Below are positions 1 to 6,494 of a stretch of DNA of 9,310 nucleotides, piece by piece. The first letter of the stretch is position 1. Each line of letters opens with the position of its first letter. Both the position numbers and the translations under genes were made by a program. The stretch comes from Candidatus Binatus soli. Its GTDB lineage: Bacteria > Desulfobacterota > Binatia > Binatales > Binataceae. Location: contig DLMJ01000028.1 in NCBI GenBank assembly GCA_002479255.1, forward strand, positions 1 through 9,310. The letters are read 5' to 3'. The notes under the pieces were generated by a model. That model did no database searches, had not been told where the DNA came from, and saw only the letters and a program-made list of their open reading frames with translations.

Positions 1-170
1 GCCGTTGCGGTCGCAGTCGGCGTGACGGTTGCAGTCGCCGTTGGCGTTGCGGTCTTCGTCGCGGTGGCGGTGGCTGTCGCAGTTCTCGCCCCCGTCGCAG
101 TTGCCGTCGGCGTCGGTGTTCTTGACGACGTCGCTGTCGCCGTGGCGGTCGCTGTCGCTGTGGGCGCCGG
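1..170 (-). repeat. Low-complexity coding repeat for a Thr-Ala-Pro tail
   Basis: The minus strand reads as degenerate GCN-ACN codon pairs with occasional CCN, Ser, Arg and Lys codons, giving runs such as PTATATATATATSS and TATATKTATPTATAT. Proteins of this composition are usually extended, possibly glycosylated stalks between a secreted domain and an anchor. What follows it cannot be seen because the window ends here. On the plus strand the same bases give a meaningless Val-Ala open frame. Confidence 0.85.
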
Positions 171-2351
171 GCTCGCGCCGAATGCCTTCACAAGGTTATA
201 CGCATTCACCGTCCCGATTCCGGTCGCAAAATCCCATCCAACCGTCGCCGGATACGCGGGCTGATACGCCGAGTTGGAAGTGGACAGGTCGCCATACGTG
301 CCCGATGGCGTATAACAATTGTTCGAGCCCGTGCATGGCACGTCCATGTCGCCTTGGGTCACGTCATTGAAAATGCACGAGCTGGCCACACCCTTGCCGA
401 GTGTCGAATTGCAGGTCGAGCTGCCGCTTGCGCCATACTCGGTTTTGGCCAGCGAGTAGTACGTGGGATTCGGATTACCCTGGCTGCTGCCGGTATACTG
501 ATTCACGAGCGCTTGAATACCGGCCATTATCGGCGAGGAGACCGACGTCCCGCCGAATCCCGTCCACGAATCGGGCGCACCCGCGCAGGAAGCCCCGCCA
601 TTGCCCGGGTCTGAAAAGCAGACCACGTAGTAATGATTCCAGACTCCGTTGGCGGCGAACAGCGAGACGTCCGGAATGTCCCGCACGCTGTCGCTCGGAT
701 TGCCAAAAACGGATTGCCATTTCGGTTTGATATATCCGGCGCAGGTCCCGCTGACGACACCTGCCGTCGATGGCGCCCCGGTCGCGCAGCCGCTTGGCCC
801 GCCGCTGCCGCCCGTGGTGTCCAAAAGGGCACCCAAGTTGCAAATACTCGTCGAACCAGACATAGGATAGCCGAACAACCTGGAGATCAATCCACTAGCG
901 CACGAATCGTTCCACGGGATTTCCGGGACATACGAAAGTGCGGAGCCATAAGTCGTCCCGTTCGCCGCACTCCAGTAGGTGCTGTTCGTGCCCGCGTACG
1001 TATCGCCGAAATCGGTGCCGCCTACCGACACGTTATACGGCGTCGAGGTGAGTGCGCTGACTGTTATGCCATGGGTCGCATGGCTCGAGCCGGCGTCGGA
1101 GCTGGCCGCGCCCTCGTCGCCCGACGACACGAACACCGACACGCCCTTCGACGCCGCCAGCTGGTACAGGTCGTTGATGTACAAGTTCGCCGCCGCGCCC
1201 TCCAGCGGCTCGGACTCGCCATAGCTGATACTGACGACCCCAGGGACCGGGCCGCCGTTGCTCAGAATGTTTTGCAGGGCGATGAAGCCTCCGAAGTTGC
1301 CGGTGTCGGCGCACGAGGCCAGTTCGATCACGGCATTGGGAGCCGCGGCGCTCGCCCATTCCACGTCGATGGCCGCCTCGGCATCGTCGCCATTGTAGCC
1401 CGGATCTCTACAGGCGCCGCCGGTGCCGGGCGCCGGATGGACCTGCGCGAGAGAGCCGCTTGGGTAAGCGCTTGCAAGCCCCAATGCTGTACGGAAGTTG
1501 CTCCAGTCGCTGGTGCTGTAAAGGTCGGTGTCTTCAACGACTACGATCGTCTGCCCCTGTCCCGAATAACCCGCCGCGAAAAGCGGATTCAGATTGTAGA
1601 TGGTGGCCAGGTCCGCGGGTACAACCAGGTTACATTCATCGCCGGTGAGATAGCCGCAGCCGGAAAAGGTGTACGCGGGTCCCGGCTTGTCCATCGGGCG
1701 CGGCATGAAGTTGTTCAGCGACACGACTCCGGCTACGACCGGCGCCAGCGCGGCCGGAATGCGCGGGTCGCTCATGTTGGCGATGTGCTTCTCACCGTTC
1801 ACTTCGAGATTGTGAATCTCGGTATGGAAGGTCTCCAGCACCTGGCCGGCCGTCCCGGAAAATTCGATCACTACCCGGCTGGGATAGACCAGATCGACGG
1901 TAAAGCCGTGCGATTGGAGCCATCCCGTGATCGCCGCCAGGTCCTTCTGCGCCAGGCCGTAGCGCTCTCCAAACTGCTTTGCGGTGAGCCAGTGATGGAA
2001 ATTCGGCGACTTGGGCTCCGTAAGTCCATCGATATATTTGTCGAGTGCTTGTTCCTGCTCGGGAGAGCGCCGCAACTGGAGCCACAGATGCTCCATCGGA
2101 AAGCTATCCGCGACCGGGCCGCGGTCGTTGGCCGCCGTCGCTTCGGGACGGGTATTGCCCCCGAGCGTGACGAGATTGTTCTCGTCGATTTGATCCGTGA
2201 TGAGAGTGGGAGCCACCGGCGCCACGCTCGGCGCGGCGGTGGTCGCCGCCGTAAGCATCGTTACGGCGGCCAGGAGCGCCAGCATGCTGGCGAACACGAT
2301 CGCCACAAATCCGGCAAGCTGTGGAACCTTGAAAGCGGAGCGACGATTCAT
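1..2351 (-). CDS. Secreted S53 (sedolisin/pro-kumamolisin) serine-carboxyl peptidase with Thr/Ala/Pro tail, 3' end beyond window
   Basis: Secreted endopeptidase, by family usually active at acidic pH. I read 783 full codons without a stop; the gene leaves the window at base 1. Residues 1-40 form a signal peptide (basic MNRR start, hydrophobic core about 12-33). Residues about 80-215 match the pro-kumamolisin activation domain, including SPNFHHWLTAKQFGERYG. The peptidase domain spans about 243-725. The S53 catalytic set is visible: Glu325 and Asp329 in DAEAAIDVEW, Asp412 in SSGDEG, and nucleophile Ser603 in GGTSVSSP. A calcium-site-like NDVTQGD lies at 662-668 and GWDFATGIGTVNAYNL at 705-720. 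Fourteen cysteines fit an extracytoplasmic, disulfide-bonded protein. From about residue 728 the chain is a Thr-Ala-Pro repeat. The ATG follows AGGGGGG, and later Met codons would lose the signal peptide. It is divergent from the carboxyltransferase gene. Family assignment is firm; the natural substrate is unknown. Confidence 0.93.
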   Translation of the reverse strand, partial: MNRRSAFKVPQLAGFVAIVFASMLALLAAVTMLTAATTAAPSVAPVAPTLITDQIDENNLVTLGGNTRPEATAANDRGPVADSFPMEHLWLQLRRSPEQEQALDKYIDGLTEPKSPNFHHWLTAKQFGERYGLAQKDLAAITGWLQSHGFTVDLVYPSRVVIEFSGTAGQVLETFHTEIHNLEVNGEKHIANMSDPRIPAALAPVVAGVVSLNNFMPRPMDKPGPAYTFSGCGYLTGDECNLVVPADLATIYNLNPLFAAGYSGQGQTIVVVEDTDLYSTSDWSNFRTALGLASAYPSGSLAQVHPAPGTGGACRDPGYNGDDAEAAIDVEWASAAAPNAVIELASCADTGNFGGFIALQNILSNGGPVPGVVSISYGESEPLEGAAANLYINDLYQLAASKGVSVFVSSGDEGAASSDAGSSHATHGITVSALTSTPYNVSVGGTDFGDTYAGTNSTYWSAANGTTYGSALSYVPEIPWNDSCASGLISRLFGYPMSGSTSICNLGALLDTTGGSGGPSGCATGAPSTAGVVSGTCAGYIKPKWQSVFGNPSDSVRDIPDVSLFAANGVWNHYYVVCFSDPGNGGASCAGAPDSWTGFGGTSVSSPIMAGIQALVNQYTGSSQGNPNPTYYSLAKTEYGASGSSTCNSTLGKGVASSCIFNDVTQGDMDVPCTGSNNCYTPSGTYGDLSTSNSAYQPAYPATVGWDFATGIGTVNAYNLVKAFGASPAPTATATATATATSSRTPTPTATATGARTATATATATKTATPTATATVTPTATAT

Positions 2352-2377
2352 ATCCCCCCTATGGACTGACTCACTCG

Positions 2378-2414
2378 AACCGGAATTTCCGTATGCAAAC
2401 CGGAATTTCCATAT
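2378..2414. promoter_or_regulatory. Pair of operator-like repeats upstream of the S53 peptidase
   Basis: AACCGGAATTTCCGTAT (2378-2394) recurs as AACCGGAATTTCCATAT (2398-2414), with 16 of 17 bases the same. Each copy has dyad symmetry: CGGAA-T-TTCCG in the first, GGAA-T-TTCC in the second. The centres are 20 bp apart, about two helical turns, so two dimeric regulators could sit on one face of the DNA. The nearer copy ends 27 bases before the peptidase start codon, where a regulator would contact RNA polymerase. I could not find a convincing -35/-10 pair beside it. The regulator is unknown. Confidence 0.5.
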
Positions 2415-2582
2415 ACCGACCCCACTCTTGTGGATAGACCAAACGGCCTCCCGACGCAAGGTTCCAGGCTGGTTTTGTTCCACCGATCAGCCGGAAGGCC
2501 GTATCTTGAGAGAGTCGCTCAGCGCGCTTTCCCTCTTCCTAATACTGTGGCCTCCTATGCCAACGGGCCTTAGCACTGGCTA

Positions 2583-2611
2583 CCTTATGCCCACGGGCGC
2601 GCTGCATAAGG
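2583..2611. repeat. 8-bp inverted repeat (stem-loop)
   Basis: CCTTATGC (2583-2590) pairs perfectly with GCATAAGG (2604-2611) around a 13-base loop. The left arm overlaps a short direct repeat, TATGCCAACGGGC (2556-2568) versus TATGCCCACGGGC (2586-2598). No T tract follows, so it is not a standard terminator. It lies just left of the tandem insertion-sequence-like repeats and may be unrelated to them. Confidence 0.4.
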
Positions 2612-2624
2612 ACCCTCACTGACC

Positions 2625-2674
2625 GACCGGAGACATGGGTAACACTTTAGACCGGCAACATGGGTAACACTTTA
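2625..2674. repeat. Two tandem 25-bp units, probable insertion-sequence end remnant
   Basis: Two adjacent 25-base units, 2625-2649 and 2650-2674, share GACCGG at the start and ACATGGGTAACACTTTA at the end, and differ at only 2 positions. From memory, tandem motifs containing TGTTACCCATGT and CCGGTC occur at the ends of IS481-type elements; I could not search to confirm this. There is no transposase or transposase fragment in the window, so this would be a solo end, a decayed copy, or a small non-autonomous derivative. The direct repeat itself is certain; the IS assignment is an inference. Confidence 0.55.
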
Positions 2675-2794
2675 TCGCAGTTTGGCGGGGAGGAGGGCGA
2701 GGAAATTAACGCGCAAAGCATGACGCAAAAAACGCAAAGCGCCGGCATCGAACCAGAACCGTCGACCTCGCCTTCTCCCGGTTACCTTCTAACA

Positions 2795-2878
2795 GGGCGA
2801 AGCCCGCATCTTCTCTTTTCACTGGGTGCAGGGGTCACCCCTGCCCAAGGAAGTGTGAAACCCACGGTGGGTTTCACA
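2795..2878. repeat. Cluster of three hairpins, REP-like intergenic repeat candidate
   Basis: Three inverted repeats lie in series. GGGC-GAA-GCCC is at 2795-2805. GCAGGGGT and ACCCCTGC around a single base form a near-perfect palindrome at 2828-2844. TGTGAAACCCAC and GTGGGTTTCACA around a single G form a 12-bp-arm palindrome at 2854-2878. The block sits between divergent genes, where no terminator is needed, and the last hairpin lacks a downstream T run. A dispersed REP/BIME-type repeat or a protein-binding palindrome is more likely. Copy number elsewhere in the genome cannot be seen. Confidence 0.5.
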
Positions 2879-2899
2879 TTCAATCGAGTGAATTCTATT

Positions 2900-2928
2900 T
2901 TGTGGATGGCGCGTGCGTAGTCTATAGA
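2900..2928 (+). promoter_or_regulatory. Candidate sigma70-type promoter for the carboxyltransferase
   Basis: TTGTGG (2900-2905), a 17-base spacer, and TATAGA (2923-2928) give a partial match to the -35/-10 consensus (3 of 6 and 4 of 6). Transcription would start near 2935, leaving a leader of about 25 bases with GGGAGA (2948-2953) five bases before the ATG at 2959. The spacing is good but the -35 match is weak. Confidence 0.4.
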
Positions 2929-2958
2929 TTCAGCAATCGCATCCGTTGGGAGAATCGT

Positions 2959-4515
2959 ATGTCTTGGGAGAAGGAAGTCGAAGAAATCCGCCGCCGCGTC
3001 GAGCTCGCCAAAGCGATGGGCGGCCCCGATAACATCAAGCGCCAGCATGACGGCGGCAAGCTCACCGTGCGCGAGCGGATCGAAAGGCTGCTCGACCATG
3101 GATCGTTTCACGAGTATGGCGCGCTGGCCGGAGCGCCGAAATACGAAGGGCAGACGCTCGCGTCGATCATGCCGGCCAACTTCGTCGGTGGCACGGGACG
3201 AATCAACGGGCGGCGCGTGGTGGTCGGCGGCGACGACTTCACGGTGCGCGGCGGCGCGGCGGACGCGTCGATCGGCAACAAGCAGGGCTACGCGGAACTG
3301 CTCGCGCATGAACTGCATCTGCCGATTGTGCGGCTGGTGGACGGAACCGGCGGCGGCGGCAGCGTGCGTTCGCTCGACACGATGAAACGGACCTACGTCC
3401 CGGCCAATCCCGCTTTCGACGTGCTGGTAAAATTGATCGGCGAGGTGCCTGTGGTCGCGGGATGCATGGGTTCGGTGGCGGGGCTTGGCGCTGCGCGCGT
3501 GGCGGCGTCGCATTTCTCGGTGATGGTGCGCGGGTCGAGCCAGCTGTTTGTCGCGGGCCCTCCGGTCGTCAAATGGGGCGTGGGCGAGGACCTGACCAAG
3601 GAAGAATTGGGCGGCTCCGAAATCCACGCGCACATCAGCGGCGCGGTGGACAACGAAGCCGGGAGCGAGGACGACGCGTTCGTGCAGATTCGGCGCTTCC
3701 TGTCGTATTTGCCACAGAGCGTGTGGAATGTGCCGCCGCGGGTGACGCCCGGCGACGACCCCGGCCGGCGCGAGGAGGAGTTGATCGGCATCGTGCCGCG
3801 CAATCGCCGCCACGGTTACGATGTGCGGCGAATCCTGGAACTCGTGACGGACCGGGAGTCATTTTTCGAGATGACGCCGTTCTTCGGGCCGTCGCTGGTG
3901 ACGGGATTTGCGCGGCTCGACGGATTCCCGGTCGGCGTGATGGCGAACGATCCGTTCTCGATTGGCGGATCGCTGGACGGACCGGCGTCGGACAAGATGG
4001 TCAAGTTCGTCGATCTTTGCGACACGTTTCACCTGCCGGTGGTGAACTTCGTCGATCAGCCGGGATTCCTGATTGGACGCGAGGCCGAGATGGCGGGAAC
4101 GATTCGGCGCGGCGTGCGCGCGCTGTATGCGATGTTCCAGACGACGACGCCGCTGATTGCGATCATAGTGCGCAAGGCGTTCGGGGTGGCGGGCGCGGGC
4201 CATGGAATCACGACCGGGTTGAATCTCCGCTACGCGTGGCCGTCGGCGGATTGGGGGTCGCTGCCGATAGAGGGAGGGATCGAGGCGGCGTACAAGCGGG
4301 ACTTGGCGGCGTCGAGCGACCCCGAAAAGTTGCGCGCGGAATTGGAAGAGAAATTCAACGCCGTACGCTCGCCGATTCGCACCGCGGAAGCGTTTGGAAT
4401 CGAGGAAATAATCGATCCGCGCGATACGCGGCCGATCCTCGTTGACTGGGTGCATCAGGCGTACGAGATAGTTCCCACGCTGCTGGGAGTCAGAACGCGG
4501 ACGATGCGGCCGTAG
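2959..4515 (+). CDS. Acyl-CoA carboxylase, carboxyltransferase (beta) subunit
   Basis: Transfers the carboxyl group from carboxybiotin to an acyl-CoA (propionyl-, acetyl- or a related CoA) in a biotin-dependent carboxylase complex in the cytoplasm. The 518 residues match the length and two-domain crotonase-like fold of this family: N-terminal CoA half about 25-270, C-terminal carboxybiotin half about 275-500. Visible landmarks are GRINGRRVVVGGDDFTVRGG (80-99), the Gly-rich oxyanion segment VDGTGGGGS (127-135), GSVAGLGAA (171-179), ANDPFSIGGSLDGPASDKM (329-347), VDQPGFLIG (365-373) and RYAWPSADWGSLPIEGG (424-440). The start at ATG 2959 is chosen because it follows GGGAGA and gives the usual family opening MSWEKEVEEIRRR. 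Starting at 2902 would add 19 atypical residues and overlap the promoter. The usual SGGAR and GGAYDVM motifs are replaced, so the acyl substrate is uncertain. The stop is 8 bases from the converging MFS stop. Confidence 0.93.
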   Translation: MSWEKEVEEIRRRVELAKAMGGPDNIKRQHDGGKLTVRERIERLLDHGSFHEYGALAGAPKYEGQTLASIMPANFVGGTGRINGRRVVVGGDDFTVRGGAADASIGNKQGYAELLAHELHLPIVRLVDGTGGGGSVRSLDTMKRTYVPANPAFDVLVKLIGEVPVVAGCMGSVAGLGAARVAASHFSVMVRGSSQLFVAGPPVVKWGVGEDLTKEELGGSEIHAHISGAVDNEAGSEDDAFVQIRRFLSYLPQSVWNVPPRVTPGDDPGRREEELIGIVPRNRRHGYDVRRILELVTDRESFFEMTPFFGPSLVTGFARLDGFPVGVMANDPFSIGGSLDGPASDKMVKFVDLCDTFHLPVVNFVDQPGFLIGREAEMAGTIRRGVRALYAMFQTTTPLIAIIVRKAFGVAGAGHGITTGLNLRYAWPSADWGSLPIEGGIEAAYKRDLAASSDPEKLRAELEEKFNAVRSPIRTAEAFGIEEIIDPRDTRPILVDWVHQAYEIVPTLLGVRTRTMRP

Positions 4516-4523
4516 GGAGGAAA

Positions 4524-5867
4524 TCAGCCTGCGGTAGCCTGGTCGGTCGCCGGAGCGCGTCGAGCGTGCCTTTCAGCCGCCGCATGGCCGCGAGTGAACG
4601 CCATCGCGACGATGTAGATTATCATTCCACCCAGCGCGACCTTGACCCACTCACCCCATCCGTAATGGACTGCGACGTAGAGCGACAGCGGCGCGGAGAT
4701 TGCGACCCATCCGCGCGCTATCAAATTGAAGAATGCCCATCCGGTCGCTTGCAGAGCGGGCGAGACGTCCTCGAGAGTCTCGGAGAACTGAGCAGCCCAC
4801 GGCACGTAGCCGATCGCCAGAAAGCATCCCATCAGCGACGCGACCATCGCCATCGTGGCGCGCGGAAGCTCGCGGCCGAAGGTTGGAATCCACCAGGCCA
4901 TCAGAAGTGAGGCGAGTATCGCGCCGAAGATTGCGATCGGTTTGCGTGTTTGCAGGCGATCGGATACCAGCCCCGTCAAGACCAGGGCGCCGAGGTTTGC
5001 CAGCCAGAAGTATTCAGTCATCTTCGCCGCTTCGGCAGGCGTGTAGTGAAACGCCTCGGTGAACATCAACGGCCCGAAGCCCTGGATCGCGAAATACAAC
5101 GTCAGATTCGCGGTAATCCCGATCACCAGCAGCCAAACCTCCAGATGACCGAGCAGGCGCCTGAAGGCGTCGCTAGTGCTGGAAGGAAGTTCGGAAGCGG
5201 TGGGCAGGCGTCCCTCGGCGGCGAGCGCCTGGATTTCGGTCTTCATAATCTGCATGCGCAGTTCGGGGCTCAGATCGCACAGCCACAACACAATCGGGAT
5301 GTACATCGCGATCGCGAAGAAGCCCATGATCCAAATCTGCGATTGCCATGTGTGATAAATCGGCAGCGTCGCTCCGGCTACGAAGTTGGCGAGGAAGTTC
5401 GCGCCGACCGGTCCGATCGTCAGCAATCCGAACGCCAGCGCGCGGCTGAGCCGCGGCGACATGTCGCGAATCAGGGCTGCGAAGGCTCCCGCAGTCAGGC
5501 CTGCCACGATTCCCATCAACGTGCGCAGGATCACGAATGAGACGATGTTCGTGATCAGCACGTTCAGGAACAACAGGCCGGTGACGAAGCCAAGACATAT
5601 GTCGATGATGAGGACGCGGCCGTAGCGATCCGCCAGCGGGCCGCCGAAGAACGCGGAGATTCCGGAAGTCAGCACGGCAAAAGTGATGAATGCGCCGTAC
5701 GCGACGTGACTCATATGCAGGTACGGAAGCAGGATTGGCAGCAAGGGCGCCAGCTGAAAGTCGTATGCGCCCAGAATCGAAGCGAGCACCGTCAGCAGCA
5801 GCAGAGACCATCGGTGCGCGCCGCGCGGATATTCAGTGAGCGTTCGAGCCGCCACGAAACCGTTCAT
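4524..5867 (-). CDS. MFS transporter, 12 transmembrane helices, substrate unknown
   Basis: Inner-membrane secondary transporter of the major facilitator superfamily. The 447 residues carry about 12 hydrophobic helices split by a polar loop at about 198-242. The first-half MFS signature GGPLADRYGR lies at 75-84, between helices 2 and 3, with a decayed counterpart VSDRLQTRKP at 301-310. An acidic residue in helix 1 (Asp36 in GAYDFQLAPLLP) and RDMSPRLSRA (134-143) resemble organic-acid and sugar-phosphate carriers, but this does not fix a substrate. I chose ATG 5865-5867 because GGGGAG (5875-5880) lies 7 bases before it; the Met codon five codons upstream has no comparable site. The gene converges on the carboxyltransferase gene and diverges from the biotin carrier gene, so a link to carboxylic-acid metabolism is possible but inferred. 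Confidence 0.9.
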   Translation of the reverse strand: MNGFVAARTLTEYPRGAHRWSLLLLTVLASILGAYDFQLAPLLPILLPYLHMSHVAYGAFITFAVLTSGISAFFGGPLADRYGRVLIIDICLGFVTGLLFLNVLITNIVSFVILRTLMGIVAGLTAGAFAALIRDMSPRLSRALAFGLLTIGPVGANFLANFVAGATLPIYHTWQSQIWIMGFFAIAMYIPIVLWLCDLSPELRMQIMKTEIQALAAEGRLPTASELPSSTSDAFRRLLGHLEVWLLVIGITANLTLYFAIQGFGPLMFTEAFHYTPAEAAKMTEYFWLANLGALVLTGLVSDRLQTRKPIAIFGAILASLLMAWWIPTFGRELPRATMAMVASLMGCFLAIGYVPWAAQFSETLEDVSPALQATGWAFFNLIARGWVAISAPLSLYVAVHYGWGEWVKVALGGMIIYIVAMAFTRGHAAAERHARRAPATDQATAG

Positions 5868-6137
5868 GCCGTCTCTCCCCATAAGCCCGACGAACGTTGC
5901 CTTAGTTTCTCTACAGCCGGGAGCCCCGAAAACACAAGTCGCAACGCGCGCGCGACAACGGAGCGCGTCTTAACCCTGCGCCGCCGTCGCAGCTGCCGGC
6001 CGAACGTACAGACTAACGTCCAGATGAGCACAAGCGTGCAAAGAGCCTGCGCTGCCGTCGCAACGGCCACTGGTGCGCGCGCGCCGTGCCTGCTAAGAGG
6101 CGGGAAGCCGACCAACCTCGATAAGGATCGCTGAGCG
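5868..6137. other. Divergent intergenic region between MFS and biotin carrier genes
   Basis: These 270 bases should hold promoters for both genes. They contain alternating GC tracts (about 5945-5954 and 6075-6084) and a 17-bp imperfect direct repeat, CCTGCGCCGCCGTCGCA at 5975-5991 and CCTGCGCTGCCGTCGCA at 6046-6062. On the minus strand a weak TTGTGT-N16-TGTAGA pair (5932-5937, 5910-5915) could serve the MFS gene. I see no strong plus-strand promoter and no small gene. Confidence 0.4.
5910..5937 (-). promoter_or_regulatory. Weak candidate promoter for the MFS gene
   Basis: Reading the minus strand, TTGTGT (5937-5932), a 16-base spacer and TGTAGA (5915-5910) lie 43 bases before the chosen MFS start. 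Both hexamers match the consensus only partly, so this is a best guess rather than a confident call. Confidence 0.22.
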
Positions 6138-6350
6138 ATGGATATAAAGAGCCCGGCCGTGGGCAAGGTGCTCCGACTCTCGGTCGAGAGCGGGGCGCAA
6201 GTTGCGCGTGGCGACGAAGTGATGGTGATCGAATCGATGAAGATCGAGATACCGGTCAAGGCCCCGGTCAACGGGCGCATCATGGAGTTTCGGGTCAAGC
6301 CCGGCGATCAGATTCAGCGCAATTTCGTCCTCGCCGTGATCGAAGCGTGA
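6138..6350 (+). CDS. Stand-alone biotin carrier protein (biotinyl/lipoyl-like domain)
   Basis: Small cytoplasmic carrier that shuttles a carboxyl group on covalently bound biotin between a biotin carboxylase and a carboxyltransferase. All 70 residues form one biotinyl domain. The modification motif is ESMKIEIPV (32-40) with Lys35 as the expected biotinylated residue. PVNGRI (43-48), KPGDQI (54-59) and a closing LAVIE complete the family pattern of a hammerhead beta barrel. Its size resembles the roughly 70-residue free biotin proteins such as mycobacterial TB7.3, rather than the longer AccB with a Pro/Ala-rich linker. AAGGA (6123-6127) sits 10 bases before the ATG. It is a natural partner for the carboxyltransferase at 2959-4515, though the MFS gene lies between them on the other strand. 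A lipoyl carrier is less likely given the Met before Lys and the acyl-CoA carboxyltransferase context. Confidence 0.93.
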   Translation: MDIKSPAVGKVLRLSVESGAQVARGDEVMVIESMKIEIPVKAPVNGRIMEFRVKPGDQIQRNFVLAVIEA

Positions 6351-6446
6351 CGTGCAGGGCCAACTGCCGCCTATCATGGGCAAACGAATACTCAGATAGA
6401 CAGTGGTAATACTAAATAGGTAATCGACTAGATACTCATTATATAG

Positions 6447-6475
6447 TTGACTCGTATATACTGCGAGAATAGAGT
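6447..6475 (+). promoter_or_regulatory. Candidate sigma70-type promoter for the beta-propeller gene
   Basis: TTGACT (6447-6452; 5 of 6 to consensus), a 17-base spacer and TAGAGT (6470-6475; 4 of 6) lie in a strikingly AT-rich stretch of about 6383-6475 within GC-rich DNA. Transcription would begin near 6482, ahead of the AAGGGGGG ribosome site. This is the best promoter match in the window. No hairpin with a T run is seen between the biotin carrier stop and this point, so read-through from that gene is also possible. Confidence 0.5.
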
Positions 6476-6494
6476 GACTACTGGACGCAGGCCG

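Larger units (their letters stand above)
2352..2958. other. 607-base divergent intergenic region, repeat-rich
   Basis: This gap separates two divergent genes, the peptidase (leftward) and the carboxyltransferase (rightward), so no terminator is expected here for either. I see no convincing coding region: the open frames present lack good ribosome sites and family resemblance. It holds, in order, two operator-like direct repeats (2378-2414), a 13-bp repeat pair (2556-2598), an 8-bp stem-loop (2583-2611), a tandem 25-bp repeat (2625-2674), repeated CGCAAA motifs (about 2709-2740), three hairpins (2795-2878), and a candidate promoter (2900-2928). Nothing recognisable was found in 2415-2555. Confidence 0.7.

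Noticed and set aside
22..264. Plus-strand Val-Ala repeat open frame
   Set aside because: It is the reverse complement of the peptidase's Thr-Ala-Pro tail.
633..2369. A 578-codon plus-strand open frame
   Set aside because: It lies antisense to the S53 peptidase, is Arg/Gly/Ala-rich without family resemblance, and results from codon bias on the other strand.
2854..2878. Rho-independent terminator
   Set aside because: The stem is strong but no T run follows, and the flanking genes diverge, so neither needs a terminator here.
2660..2920. Possible 86-residue protein in the intergenic region
   Set aside because: It starts inside the tandem repeat, runs through three palindromes, and has no good ribosome site or family resemblance.
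2902..2958. Upstream start for the carboxyltransferase
   Set aside because: The 19 extra residues are unlike the family, lack a ribosome site, and overlap the candidate -10 box.
2782..3813. A 343-codon minus-strand open frame
   Set aside because: It is antisense to the well-supported carboxyltransferase, rich in Arg and His, with no recognisable domain.
5868..5882. Upstream Met for the MFS transporter
   Set aside because: The GGGGAG ribosome site lies just after this codon and serves the Met five codons downstream.
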